From the NCBI RefSeq assembly GCF_015710975.1, contig NZ_CP049783.1, positions 4,569,501 to 4,633,500 on the forward strand: a DNA stretch of 64,000 nucleotides. The letters run 5' to 3'. This stretch comes from Paenibacillus polymyxa (GTDB lineage: Bacteria; Bacillota; Bacilli; Paenibacillales; Paenibacillaceae). Of this stretch, positions 8,326 to 16,274 are shown piece by piece. How positions within the stretch are numbered: the first letter of the stretch is position 1; the number at the start of each line of letters is the position of its first letter. Position numbers and translations under genes: made by a program. The notes under the pieces are model-generated. The model was not told the DNA's origin, searched no databases, and saw only the letters and a list, made by a program, of their open reading frames with translations.

Positions 8326-9654
8326 GTGAGTTATACCAGAGAAGATATCATTAGGATTGCGGAAGAAGAAAATGTTCGTTTTATTCGTTTGCAGTTCACA
8401 GATTTGCTGGGTACCATTAAGAACGTTGAAATCCCTGTTAGCCAGCTGGAAAAAGCGTTGGATAACAAAATGATGTTTGACGGTTCTTCGATAGAAGGCT
8501 ACGTACGCATCGAAGAATCTGACATGTACTTATATCCGGATTTGGATACCTGGGTTGTTTTCCCTTGGGTAACTTCGGATCGTGTAGCTCGTTTGATCTG
8601 CGATATTTACAAGCCAGACGGCTCTCCATTTGCAGGTGACCCGCGGGGAATCTTGAAACGTGTACTTAAAGAAGCTGAAGAACTGGGCTACACTTCGATG
8701 AATGTCGGACCAGAACCTGAATTCTTCTTGTTCAAAACCGATGAAAAAGGCGATCCAACCACAGAACTGAATGACCAAGGTGGATATTTTGACCTGGCTC
8801 CAATGGATCTGGGTGAGAACTGCCGTCGTGAAATTGTTCTTAAGCTTGAAGAAATGGGCTTCGAAATTGAAGCATCCCACCATGAGGTTGCACCTGGTCA
8901 GCATGAGATTGACTTTAAATATGCAGATGCAGTAAAAGCTGCCGATCAGATTCAAACGTTCAAGCTCGTTGTTAAGACGATTGCTCGTCAGCATGGTTTG
9001 CATGCTACCTTTATGCCAAAACCTTTATTCGGCGTGAATGGCTCCGGTATGCACTGCAACCAATCGTTGTTTAAGGACAATGAAAACGTATTTTATGATG
9101 AGACGGATGAACTCGGATTAAGCCAGACAGCTCGCCACTATATGGCAGGCATTCTTAAACATGCACGTGCAATGGCAGCGATCACGAATCCAACAGTAAA
9201 TTCCTACAAACGCCTCGTACCAGGTTATGAAGCGCCTTGTTATGTCGCTTGGTCTGCAAGCAATCGGAGTCCGATGATTCGGATCCCCGCATCTCGTGGC
9301 CTGAGCACTCGCGTCGAAGTTCGGAACCCTGACCCGGCAGCGAATCCTTATCTAGCCCTGGCCGTAATGCTGAGAGCAGGTTTGGATGGTATTAAACGTC
9401 AGATGGCTCTGCCAGCCCCAATTGATCGCAACATCTACGTGATGTCCGAGGAAGAGCGAATTGAAGAAGGCATTCCAAGTCTGCCTGCAGACCTGAAAGA
9501 AGCTTTGTCTGAGCTTATTCGGAGCGAGGTTATCTCTGATGCACTGGGTGATCATGCTCTGGCTTACTTCTATGAGCTCAAGGAAATTGAATGGGATATG
9601 TACAGAACCCAAGTACATCAATGGGAACGTGATCAATATCTGACGCTTTATTAA
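8326..9654 (+). CDS. glnA: Glutamine synthetase, type I-alpha
   Basis: A 442-residue GlnA with family hallmarks: [24 protein letters not shown] in parts (about 49-72), [19 protein letters not shown], the [17 protein letters not shown] region and [13 protein letters not shown]. It makes glutamine from glutamate, ammonia and ATP, and the Gram-positive alpha type is feedback-inhibited by glutamine. R61 corresponds to the B. subtilis Arg62 used in feedback control and GlnR interaction. The GTG start is set by AAGGGAGAGG 8 bases upstream. The C terminus ([10 protein letters not shown]) looks complete, so prophage B inserted after rather than inside the gene. Confidence 0.97.
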   Translation: MSYTREDIIRIAEEENVRFIRLQFTDLLGTIKNVEIPVSQLEKALDNKMMFDGSSIEGYVRIEESDMYLYPDLDTWVVFPWVTSDRVARLICDIYKPDGSPFAGDPRGILKRVLKEAEELGYTSMNVGPEPEFFLFKTDEKGDPTTELNDQGGYFDLAPMDLGENCRREIVLKLEEMGFEIEASHHEVAPGQHEIDFKYADAVKAADQIQTFKLVVKTIARQHGLHATFMPKPLFGVNGSGMHCNQSLFKDNENVFYDETDELGLSQTARHYMAGILKHARAMAAITNPTVNSYKRLVPGYEAPCYVAWSASNRSPMIRIPASRGLSTRVEVRNPDPAANPYLALAVMLRAGLDGIKRQMALPAPIDRNIYVMSEEERIEEGIPSLPADLKEALSELIRSEVISDALGDHALAYFYELKEIEWDMYRTQVHQWERDQYLTLY

Positions 9655-9659
9655 TAGAT

Positions 9660-9686
9660 AAAAACCTGTGAGTATGCGGTTTTTTT
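9660..9686 (+). terminator. glnA intrinsic terminator, next to the prophage B boundary
   Basis: AAAAACC (9660-9666) pairs with GGTTTTT (9678-9684), followed by further T residues. It lies 6 bases after the glnA stop. The integrase gene of prophage B ends 36 bases further on, so attL lies here or immediately after. Confidence 0.75.
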
Positions 9687-9698
9687 GGGAGTTGTAAT

Positions 9699-9755
9699 GG
9701 GGGACGTTTCAGAGGAGTTTATTAATTCTTCTGGGGTGTCCCCCAAACGTCCCCC
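9699..9755. repeat. 11-bp inverted repeat spanning the integrase stop codon
   Basis: GGGGGACGTTT (9699-9709) and AAACGTCCCCC (9745-9755) are exact inverted copies flanking the integrase stop. A nested GGGG-TGT-CCCC (9734-9744) lies between them. It may be a terminator structure, or integrase-binding arms of attL. Confidence 0.6.
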
Positions 9756-10909
9756 GACTTAAAATTGTTTGAGCCGAGAATTTTGCTTGTGTATTCCTCA
9801 TATCTGTCTATGTTACGTTTCTCTAACTTTTTAGAAATGTGTGCGTATACATCAGATGTAATCTGCACACTACCATGACCAAGCTGCTCCTGGACAAACT
9901 TTATATCGGCTCCAGCTTCAAGCATGAGCACTGCGTAAGTGTGACGAAGAGAATGGATACGCAAAACTCCATCGAGACTAGCGCGCTTCAAGATACGCTT
10001 AAATGCGTTAAATAGTGTTGACTTCGGCATAGGACGTCCGTCATTTCTACATAGAACGAGATTTAAATCATGTCGGTACATTGTTTCTCCGAGATTAATT
10101 TTATTCTGGTTCTGCCAACTAGCATGATACTTTAGATCGTTGATTAGAGATGTACTTACACTGATTGTTCGTTTTGATTTGAAGGTTTTTGTTTCCCCGA
10201 ATAGCTCGTCCTCGTTATCAGGTTGGAAATCCAAAGTTTCATTAATGTGAATTTTTTTCTCCTTAAAATTAATATCAGACCACTTTAAAGCAGCGGCTTC
10301 ACCTTTACGCATGCCAGTCTCCAACAGCACCTTGAAAAATATCCAGTATATATAACCATATCCTCTTGCTGTATAAAGAAAACGAGGAATATCCTCAGAA
10401 TCAATGAAATCAATAGTTTTTTGTTTCCTCTCTCCCTTAATAATTGATCCTATGCAAGGATTACGTTCTAACTTTCCTTGAATTACTGCGAGTTCTAAAG
10501 CACTGTAAACTGTTGAGTTAATTATTTCGACTGTTCTTCGGCTTAAGCCTTTTTCTAAACAAGCATCTAAAAATTTTTGGTACATATCTGGTTTTAAATC
10601 TTTTATCATTAATTGTTTAAAATAAGGCTTAATGTGTGTTTTTAGATTGTTCATATGTTGTTTAAGTGTGTTTTTTCTAACATCTCCTTTTTTATAGTTG
10701 ATGATCCAACTTTCTATATAATCGACGAGAGGCATGTCAATCTGTTCGTAACCTTGTTTTATTCTCTTTAAAAATTCTGCTGCAGCTAACTCTGCTTCCG
10801 GTTTTGTACGGAATCCCCGTTCTGACTTCTCCTTTTGTTGCTGTGTAAACGGATCGGTGTACTTTAACCGATACCGCCAACCACTCTTTAATCTTTTAAA
10901 GTTTGCCAT
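9722..10909 (-). CDS. int: Tyrosine-type phage integrase (prophage B)
   Basis: A 395-residue integrase with all parts: an N-terminal AP2-like arm-binding domain (about 1-55, GWRYRLKYTDPFTQQQKEKSERGF in overlapping parts), a SAM-like core-binding domain (about 60-160) and the catalytic domain. Active-site residues are R201 (TGMRKGE), a lysine in TKTFKSKRTI, H319-x-x-R322 (HSLRHTY), H345 (QLGHGS) and nucleophile Y355 (DVYAHIS). GGAGGAATAATC precedes the ATG. It is transcribed toward glnA, at the end of the prophage. It should integrate phage DNA just downstream of glnA; the matching attR is not in the window. Confidence 0.95.
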   Translation of the reverse strand: MANFKRLKSGWRYRLKYTDPFTQQQKEKSERGFRTKPEAELAAAEFLKRIKQGYEQIDMPLVDYIESWIINYKKGDVRKNTLKQHMNNLKTHIKPYFKQLMIKDLKPDMYQKFLDACLEKGLSRRTVEIINSTVYSALELAVIQGKLERNPCIGSIIKGERKQKTIDFIDSEDIPRFLYTARGYGYIYWIFFKVLLETGMRKGEAAALKWSDINFKEKKIHINETLDFQPDNEDELFGETKTFKSKRTISVSTSLINDLKYHASWQNQNKINLGETMYRHDLNLVLCRNDGRPMPKSTLFNAFKRILKRASLDGVLRIHSLRHTYAVLMLEAGADIKFVQEQLGHGSVQITSDVYAHISKKLEKRNIDRYEEYTSKILGSNNFKSGDVWGTPQKN

Positions 10910-11018
10910 GATTATTCCTCCAATAGAACAAATGTTCCGTTTTTTGTGTATGTGAAACCGCCTCGCAGCGGTGAAAGCGCAAAGTGAATATTTAGGAAAG
11001 CTATTTCATTCAAAACAA

Positions 11019-11408
11019 TTAATTTTTTTTGTTCTTTTTAGCATCCCAGAACATAGCTTCCATGACCCGTTTAATTTTTTCTTTGTCGTCTTCTGAGATT
11101 GGTATGCCATCGAACATTACCGGCGCATCTTCTTCAAGTATTGTTTTAAAATCCCGAATGTCCTTTGACGTGGCCCACTCTGGATATTGGCGATCATCTT
11201 TTTCGGCTTCTGTACGGCCAAGAAGGTAATCTACGGTTACATCAAAATACTCGGCTAATTTTGAAGCCACCTCAGTATTTAAAGTTCGGCTTCCTTTTTC
11301 GATATTGTATAGAAATTGAGGGGTAATTCCTAAAAATTCAGCTACTTGTACTCCTGATTTCTTTTGTGATTTTCTAATCTCTCTTATCCGGTTAGGATAA
11401 CTAGACAT
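11019..11408 (-). CDS. XRE-family phage repressor (CI-like)
   Basis: A 129-residue protein with an N-terminal HTH_3 domain (about 5-63: RIREIRKSQKKSGVQVAEFL, GITPQFLYNIEKGSRTLNTE, AEYFDVTVDYLLGR) and an acidic C-terminal region (SKDIRDFKTILEEDAP...). It has no visible metallo- or serine-peptidase domain, so inactivation is probably not by self-cleavage. Position between the integrase and divergent early genes, with operators just upstream, marks it as the lysogeny repressor. Start supported by AAAAGGAGCGG upstream. A plausible minus-strand promoter TTGTAT-N17-TATCAT lies within the operator zone. Confidence 0.9.
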   Translation of the reverse strand: MSSYPNRIREIRKSQKKSGVQVAEFLGITPQFLYNIEKGSRTLNTEVASKLAEYFDVTVDYLLGRTEAEKDDRQYPEWATSKDIRDFKTILEEDAPVMFDGIPISEDDKEKIKRVMEAMFWDAKKNKKN

Positions 11409-11456
11409 GTCCTGTGACCGCTCCTTTTAAACTAATTGATGAATTAATGATATCAA

Positions 11457-11614
11457 CAAATAGATTAAAATACAAACAGCAAATAGATTAAAAAGAAGCA
11501 AATAGGCGAAAAATTGAGCATATATATTAAACTATATGGATAATAATCTAAAATTCTTTTATTTGAATCTATTTGATTAATTTTACGTTTGATTTAATTA
11601 ATCAAATAGATTAA
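11457..11614. promoter_or_regulatory. Lysis-lysogeny operator region with repeated CAAATAGATTAA sites
   Basis: Exact CAAATAGATTAA copies lie at 11457-11468, 11480-11491 and 11603-11614, a partial copy (CAAATAG) at 11499, and an inverted copy AATCTATTTG at 11566-11575. The last two sites form a perfect 16-bp inverted repeat: AATCTATTTGATTAAT (11566-11581) and ATTAATCAAATAGATT (11597-11612). Predicted promoters overlap them: minus strand TTGTAT-N17-TATCAT toward the repressor, and plus strand TTGATT (11589-11594)-N17-TAATAT (11612-11617) toward the Cro-like gene. Three sites near the repressor promoter and two at the early promoter are the layout of a lambda-like genetic switch. Confidence 0.8.
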
Positions 11615-11638
11615 TATTATTTCAACGGAGGTGATGAA

Positions 11639-11851
11639 ATGAAGGTTTCTGAACAAATGAGGCCACTTATAAATGAAAAAGGATTAAATCCTTCTGATTT
11701 AGCTCATTTAGTTGGGTGTTCCCCGCAGTACATGCACAATTTGCTAAATGGAAGTCGTCGGTGGAACGAAACCACGCTTAGAAAAGCCTGCGATGCTTTG
11801 GGATTAGAGATCAAGCTGGTTCCTAAGAAATTAAAAGAAAACAACAATTAA
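11639..11851 (+). CDS. Cro-like XRE DNA-binding protein
   Basis: A 70-residue single HTH_XRE domain (LINEKGLNPSDLAHLVGCSP, then QYMHNLLNGSRRWNETTLRK) with a short basic tail. It is the first gene of the rightward operon, divergent from the repressor, with CGGAGGTGATGA before the ATG. Size and position suggest a Cro-type antagonist of the repressor acting on the same CAAATAGATTAA sites. The function is inferred from context. Confidence 0.8.
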   Translation: MKVSEQMRPLINEKGLNPSDLAHLVGCSPQYMHNLLNGSRRWNETTLRKACDALGLEIKLVPKKLKENNN

Positions 11852-11863
11852 GGAGGGATAAAC

Positions 11864-12130
11864 ATGTTGTCAGTCAGCGTTGACGAAAAGGAAGCCTTTC
11901 AACTGGTCAAATCGAAGATAGCGGAGGTTTTAAAAGAAGCTGATGTGGAGTACGTATTTTGGGATGCGGCTGAATTAAAGCGTCGTACATGTATGAGTTG
12001 GAACTTTATACAAGAACAATTTTTCTATCATCCAGGATTTCCGAAACGGAAAGTAGGGAGCAAATGGTATTTTCCTGCGAGAGAAACGCGTGAGTTCTTG
12101 GAAAATTGGTTATTGGAACAATCTTATTAA
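11864..12130 (+). CDS. DUF771-family phage excisionase-like / HTH protein
   Basis: An 88-residue protein whose C-terminal half (WNFIQEQFFYHPGFPKRKVG, then SKWYFPARETREFLENWL) fits the DUF771 pattern common in early operons of Firmicute phages. The fold resembles helix-turn-helix/excisionase-like DNA-binding proteins that bind with a wing (KWYFPARE). AGGAGGG precedes the ATG by 8 bases. It follows the Cro-like gene in the same operon. A DNA-binding role is likely; the exact function is unknown. Confidence 0.75.
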   Translation: MLSVSVDEKEAFQLVKSKIAEVLKEADVEYVFWDAAELKRRTCMSWNFIQEQFFYHPGFPKRKVGSKWYFPARETREFLENWLLEQSY

Positions 12131-12150
12131 AGAAAGGAGAACAAAACTAA

Positions 12151-12363
12151 ATGACTACACCCAATATAGAACAACTGAATGGTGCTGCAACCAAGAATAA
12201 TCTTAGCGCGATTATGACTACGCAAGAATATCCAGAAGGACGTGATCTTGCTTACGACATTCTTCGTTTACTTAACAAGCACAAAGTGTCGTATTCGCAA
12301 GCAGAGCGCATTCTTGAAAAATCTAAAGAACACGTCAAAGAATACGCTCGACTCAACGAATAA
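12151..12363 (+). CDS. Small hypothetical early phage protein
   Basis: A 70-residue protein, AAAGGAGAACA before the ATG, 20 bases after the previous stop. The C-terminal half is helical (DLAYDILRLLNKHKVSYSQA, then ERILEKSKEHVKEYARL) and could form an HTH-like or coiled structure. No family recognised. Conserved operon context and a good ribosome site argue that it is expressed. Confidence 0.65.
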   Translation: MTTPNIEQLNGAATKNNLSAIMTTQEYPEGRDLAYDILRLLNKHKVSYSQAERILEKSKEHVKEYARLNE

Positions 12364-12365
12364 TT

Positions 12366-12554
12366 TTATTTGAAGATAATGATTTTGTCCTCGGTGTTAA
12401 TGGTGATCGGTCTTGCTGAATATCTAACACTTAAACCGGATTCAATGAATTCAATCTCTGTCACAGTATCTTCATTACATTTTATGAGCAGTGTCGTGTC
12501 GTCTTCAGAAACGAAGAGTTTGAAAAGAAGTTGGTCTAGTAATTTTCCAACCAT
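12366..12554 (-). CDS. Possible small minus-strand protein
   Basis: A 62-residue ORF opposite the early operon (MVGKLLDQLLFKLFVSEDDT..., then DTVTEIEFIESGLSVRYSAR). Its composition looks protein-like, unlike the Ser-rich overlapping plus-strand ORF at 12370-12597. The ATG has no good ribosome site. A strong GGAAGGGAGG site lies further upstream and serves a different-frame ATG at 12567 that gives only 20 residues. The N terminus may therefore be misread, frameshifted or decayed. Otherwise this 290-base interval between plus-strand genes holds nothing else. Confidence 0.35.
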   Translation of the reverse strand: MVGKLLDQLLFKLFVSEDDTTLLIKCNEDTVTEIEFIESGLSVRYSARPITINTEDKIIIFK

Positions 12555-12653
12555 GGAATTCAGTCATGCTAATGTGCCTCCCTTCCTGATAATTTGATAA
12601 GCTTCGACAACTTCCATTTTATCACAATAAGGAGAGTAGAAAGGAGATTTACT

Positions 12654-13775
12654 TTGTTAATTGACATAAATCAGATCAAAGTCAGTGATCGTATCCGCAA
12701 GGACTTTGGCGGAATTGAAGAACTGGCCCGAGATATAGAACAAAACGGACTCATCAATCCTATTGTAGTAACACCAGATTATCAGTTAATTGCTGGAGAG
12801 CGGCGACTAAGAGCGCATCAGTTTCTAGGTCGGAAAGAAGTAACGGTCAGAGTCATGGAAATAAAGGATTTTGAGCATCAACTTCAGCTTGAGATTTCCG
12901 AGAATGAACATCGTAAGGAGTTCACTTTTTCCGAGCGAGTAGAATGGGCGCGGCGACTTGAAGAGGTCGAACGCTTGAAGGCCAAAGAGCGCATGTCTGG
13001 AGGTACGGAAAATTTTCCTGACCAACCTACCGGACAAGTTCGGGATATTGTAGCGGATCAGGCAGGCTTTGGCTCTGGCAGACAGTACGACAAAGCGAAG
13101 TTTATTGCAGAAAATGCTACTCCTGAAATCATTCAACAGCTTGATGAAGGTTTGATCAGCACTCATAAGGCATTCGTAGAAACCAAAGCTCGGCTCGAAG
13201 CTGCTGTGCGTGAGGCAGAGGAAAGAGCAGAGCAGGCAGAGCGGGACAAGCTTGAGTTACAAAGACAGTACAAAGATGCCATTCCTGCTGATCAACTTGA
13301 AGATGCAGTATCTGCTGCTGTAGAGCGTCATGAGGAAGAAACGGGCATTTTCATTCGTCAAAAGGAAAAAGAGGCAGAAGCACAGCTCAAGCAACGCGAT
13401 GAATATTGGAAAAACAAACTCAATGATGATTTGGAAAAAGAACGTTTAAAAGTTGAACAATTGAAGAGTGGCTACCAAAGAGCTAAAGAAGAACTTGAGA
13501 GTATCAAACTCCAGCAGCCAGACGACTTCAACGAACAGGAGGCCGCTGCTCAAATGAAGAAGCTTCGCTTTGAAGCTGACAGCAACACGATCCAAGTGAG
13601 TATCCATGTGAAACAGTTTCTGCAAAAGGTTGGAATTACTTCGTTCATGTTGGGGGCAATAGGCAGTGCAAGTAGCTCTGAAAAGAAACGGTTGTCTGAA
13701 AGTTTGGATATGTTGGAAGCCTTCATTGAACAACTTCGTCCAGCTGTTAACGGTAGAAAGGTGGTAGAAAAATGA
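12654..13775 (+). CDS. ParB/Spo0J-like nuclease-fold protein with long coiled coil
   Basis: The frame is open from 12594, but AAAGGAGAT at 12641-12649 fixes the start at TTG 12654, giving 373 residues. The N-terminal ParB domain includes IKVSDRIRKDFGGIEELARD, NGLINPIVV and the GERRLRAHQFLG box (about 48-59), then a ParB HTH-like segment. A long charged coiled coil (about 165-285) follows, ending in a globular C-terminal helix bundle. There is no ParA partner in the window, so a role as early transcription regulator or replication accessory is more likely than plasmid-type partition. The stop overlaps the next ATG. Confidence 0.8.
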   Translation: MLIDINQIKVSDRIRKDFGGIEELARDIEQNGLINPIVVTPDYQLIAGERRLRAHQFLGRKEVTVRVMEIKDFEHQLQLEISENEHRKEFTFSERVEWARRLEEVERLKAKERMSGGTENFPDQPTGQVRDIVADQAGFGSGRQYDKAKFIAENATPEIIQQLDEGLISTHKAFVETKARLEAAVREAEERAEQAERDKLELQRQYKDAIPADQLEDAVSAAVERHEEETGIFIRQKEKEAEAQLKQRDEYWKNKLNDDLEKERLKVEQLKSGYQRAKEELESIKLQQPDDFNEQEAAAQMKKLRFEADSNTIQVSIHVKQFLQKVGITSFMLGAIGSASSSEKKRLSESLDMLEAFIEQLRPAVNGRKVVEK

Positions 13776-14203
13776 CACTAATTAATCCTAATCAGCAGCC
13801 AGATTTTTTGTCTGTAGTTGAAAAGCAAATGCAACTGACAGAAGCCCAAGGCATGGCAATTAGAGGCCTCGTAGACGGTATTAAGCAAATGCATTTGGAT
13901 GTAACTGAAAAAGTGGAAGAAGTTCAGATGATGGTTCAAGAGGTTCGGGACAGTGTAACGCTGACGGACGCTGAATGCTATCAGTTGCAGGATGCAGTAA
14001 GAATCAGGTCCATTACTCTCACAAAAGATCGTTACAAGGAGACAGATGGAAAATTTAACGAAACGGTCGGAAAATATCGCCGCATGATTTGGAGTAAGTT
14101 GAAAGTTTTGTTCTCAGTCGCGAAGTACAGTCACATCCGGCGCATTGATTTTGATGATTCCATTTACTTCGTTAAAGACTTTCGTCCAGAAGACTATATC
14201 TAA
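13772..14203 (+). CDS. ORF6C-domain phage protein
   Basis: A 143-residue protein whose C-terminal half matches the ORF6C domain found at the end of phage antirepressor/Rha-type proteins: LQDAVRIRSITLTKDRYKET, GKYRRMIWSKLKVLFSVAKY, RRIDFDDSIYFVKDF. The N-terminal part is a helical coiled coil (VVEKQMQLTEAQGMAIRGLV and on). It lacks the usual N-terminal BRO or Rha domain, so it may work together with a partner such as the ParB-like protein whose gene it overlaps (ATGA). Function unknown; probably early regulation or replication. Confidence 0.75.
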   Translation: MTLINPNQQPDFLSVVEKQMQLTEAQGMAIRGLVDGIKQMHLDVTEKVEEVQMMVQEVRDSVTLTDAECYQLQDAVRIRSITLTKDRYKETDGKFNETVGKYRRMIWSKLKVLFSVAKYSHIRRIDFDDSIYFVKDFRPEDYI

Positions 14204-14210
14204 GGGGTGA

Positions 14211-14312
14211 ATGATTATGACTCTACCGGAATTGGCTCGTATCTGGTTCGAAAACGAATTACAGCATGCCATTATCGTTCGTAATATACAACGCAAGAGC
14301 AAGTCAAAATGA
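14211..14312 (+). CDS. Very small coupled ORF (33 residues)
   Basis: AAGGGGTGA is followed by ATGATTATG, giving MIMTLPELARIWFENELQHA... The stop overlaps the next start as ATGA (14309-14312). Translational coupling at both ends supports a real short gene, possibly a leader for the next protein. No family recognised. Confidence 0.5.
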   Translation: MIMTLPELARIWFENELQHAIIVRNIQRKSKSK

Positions 14313-14677
14313 GTAGCAAAATGCAAACCATTTACTCTATTCCTATTGTGGATGATGAAGGCTTCAAATTTACATTGGATCAACCAGCAGACTCGCTTAT
14401 AGCCGCTGTATTACTCATGCATTGTTGGTTGAATTGTCAACATTCGGTAGATATTGAGATGCTACAGCTGACAGAGCAGGATAAGAAAAAGCTTTCTCTT
14501 CAAAAGGAAAAAGAACTTACTGAACAAAAGCTTCAGGCCATTTATAAAACTCAATATGCTATTACAGATAGTCCATGGCCTAATCACGTTTGTATTCAGA
14601 AGATGAAACCTTTGAAGGAACAAGCAAGGCAATTGAAGGCTAAAATATCCGAACTTGAGGCGGAGATATGGAGCTGA
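14309..14677 (+). CDS. Hypothetical early phage protein with coiled coil
   Basis: A 122-residue protein. The first 50 residues look globular (YSIPIVDDEGFKFTLDQPAD, LIAAVLLMHCWLNCQHSVDI); the rest is a charged coiled coil (QDKKKLSLQKEKELTEQKLQ..., ARQLKAKISELEAEIW). The start overlaps the previous stop and the end overlaps the next ATG by 10 bases. No family recognised; the position suggests a replication-module accessory. Confidence 0.65.
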   Translation: MSSKMQTIYSIPIVDDEGFKFTLDQPADSLIAAVLLMHCWLNCQHSVDIEMLQLTEQDKKKLSLQKEKELTEQKLQAIYKTQYAITDSPWPNHVCIQKMKPLKEQARQLKAKISELEAEIWS

Positions 14678-15069
14678 GAGAGTTGGACGATCATAAACGA
14701 TCTAAGGTGCTTAGAGCGCAATTACGTGAGTTATATGAGGACAGCATTGACGCTGTTAAATTCGGATTACCGACTGACGAAATTCATGCTCAAATAGATT
14801 TGCTTACTACTGAATTAAGTGAACTTGAGGAATTTAAAAATGAAGAATATGAAGGGCTAGAGGCTCCTAAGTCATCAGGATACAAGATATCCGGTAAAAA
14901 AATAGGATGCTGCAAGCATTGCGAAAAAGAAGTCTTTGAAGGACAAAAAATTCCTAATCCAAAAGAAGAAGGACTTTTCTGTAATTACTATTGCCGTAAG
15001 TTATACCGCAAAAGAAACGACAGAGAAGCCCAGAAAAACAATCGTGCTACCAACACGATCACTTTATAA
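14668..15069 (+). CDS. Zinc-finger phage protein
   Basis: A 133-residue protein with a charged helical N terminus and a C-terminal cysteine cluster: GCCKHCEKEVFEG, then FCNYYCRKLYRKRNDREAQK. The C-x2-C...C-x3-C spacing resembles a MYM/treble-clef type zinc site followed by a basic tail, consistent with nucleic-acid binding. It overlaps the previous gene by 10 bases. No specific family is recognised. Confidence 0.65.
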   Translation: MELRELDDHKRSKVLRAQLRELYEDSIDAVKFGLPTDEIHAQIDLLTTELSELEEFKNEEYEGLEAPKSSGYKISGKKIGCCKHCEKEVFEGQKIPNPKEEGLFCNYYCRKLYRKRNDREAQKNNRATNTITL

Positions 15070-15126
15070 ACATTTCAACGGCAGTATATCACGTATTTTA
15101 AAAATTGAAAATAGGAGCGTAATAAT

Positions 15127-15825
15127 ATGAATTTAAATAATTTGGTAAATGATGCGATGCAAACTATTCAAAAAGACGGGTTTGTTGAGCAGGTCATTAA
15201 AAAGCAACTTGAGACTACTATCAAAAAAGTGGTAGAAGAGTATTTTGGCACTTACGGAGATTTTCGTAAAGAGCTAGAAAATCACGTAAAAGAGCAGTTG
15301 CAAATTGATATGAAAAAATTGGGTATCGGCGGATACAATCTTATGGTTTTGAATGAAGTTAAATCTCAGTTGAATGCTGCTCTCCATATTCAAGGTGTTC
15401 AAAAAATTAAAGAAAACATTGAACAAATGCTTGTTGGTATTAAACCTGAATACAAGTTGTCTGAATTGATTGAAGCAATGAAGAAAGATGAGAATGATGA
15501 CCATGAACGAGATGGTGAAAAAATATCTTTCATTTTGGAAGGCGAGGAGGATGGGTATCGTCACATCTATTTTGATCCAGAAAGCGAAAGTAGAGATTCG
15601 TGGGGTTCTGAAAAATCAAAGTACAGATACAAATATCAACTCCACTTGGACAAAGAAGGACACGTCTATGACTCTAAAATTGATGGTCAAAACCTTTCCA
15701 ATAACAAAGATATTATGACATCGTTCTACCATTTTGAAAAGTTGATGTTCCAAATTTTTGCGACTGGAGCCAAGGTTATCCTGGATGAAGACGAAGTTGA
15801 TACTTATTACGGCGAAGAATATTAA
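15127..15825 (+). CDS. Hypothetical phage protein, 232 residues
   Basis: A protein with a helical amphipathic N-terminal half (about 1-115, repeated KQLE/IKENIEQM heptads) and a beta-rich acidic C-terminal half (SFILEGEEDGYRHIYFDPES, YKYQLHLDKEGHVYDSKIDG). ATAGGAGCG precedes the ATG. No known domain is recognised. Position upstream of the replication initiator suggests an early gene. The acidic C terminus (DEDEVDTYYGEEY) is notable but not diagnostic. Confidence 0.65.
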   Translation: MNLNNLVNDAMQTIQKDGFVEQVIKKQLETTIKKVVEEYFGTYGDFRKELENHVKEQLQIDMKKLGIGGYNLMVLNEVKSQLNAALHIQGVQKIKENIEQMLVGIKPEYKLSELIEAMKKDENDDHERDGEKISFILEGEEDGYRHIYFDPESESRDSWGSEKSKYRYKYQLHLDKEGHVYDSKIDGQNLSNNKDIMTSFYHFEKLMFQIFATGAKVILDEDEVDTYYGEEY

Positions 15826-15848
15826 TTGAGGGTTAAGGAGTGGCTGCA

Positions 15849-16247
15849 TTGTCTCTACAAAAACAATATACGCTCGGAGAGCTTTATAGTCTTGCGGATC
15901 AATGCAGTCATGATTACCCTGCTACCCTGGCTCGCAAGATTGAATTGTTGACCGAAGTCCAGATTCTCCTAGGGCGCAAGTCAGCTGAGGCCGTAAGGGA
16001 CTATAAGAAGAAATATGCTGAGAGGAAACGCGTTTATGCTGAAGCGTATATTGCAGCAAAGAACCTAAGGGAGCAGCGTGCAGAATTGGCGGTAATTGAA
16101 CTTCGCATCCAAGAAGCAGATGCAGAAGCTGATAAGGTCCGCTGGAGTAATGCTGTGGAAAGTAATGACCAGGTAATTAACTCTTTAAAATACAGCCTAA
16201 AAGTTCTGCTAGCGGAGTTTGGAAACAACGCCAGCGGGATTAGATAG
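15849..16247 (+). CDS. Hypothetical helical early protein
   Basis: Open from GTG 15840, but AAGGAG at 15835-15840 favours the TTG at 15849, giving 132 residues (MSLQKQYTLGELYSLADQCS...). Almost entirely helical and charged, with an Ala/Glu-rich coiled coil (KNLREQRAELAVIELRIQEA). No family recognised. It precedes the replication initiator by 28 bases and probably belongs to the same transcript. Confidence 0.6.
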   Translation: MSLQKQYTLGELYSLADQCSHDYPATLARKIELLTEVQILLGRKSAEAVRDYKKKYAERKRVYAEAYIAAKNLREQRAELAVIELRIQEADAEADKVRWSNAVESNDQVINSLKYSLKVLLAEFGNNASGIR

Positions 16248-16274
16248 TATTCAGAAAGTACCGGGGTGAGGTGA

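Noticed and set aside
9656..9721. Search for the attL core of prophage B by its second copy in the window
   Set aside because: No repeat of this segment occurs before 64000; the right attachment site is outside the window.
12370..12597. Plus-strand ORF of 75 residues before the ParB-like gene
   Set aside because: No ribosome site, Ser-rich composition typical of a reverse reading; the minus-strand ORF at 12366-12554 looks more protein-like.
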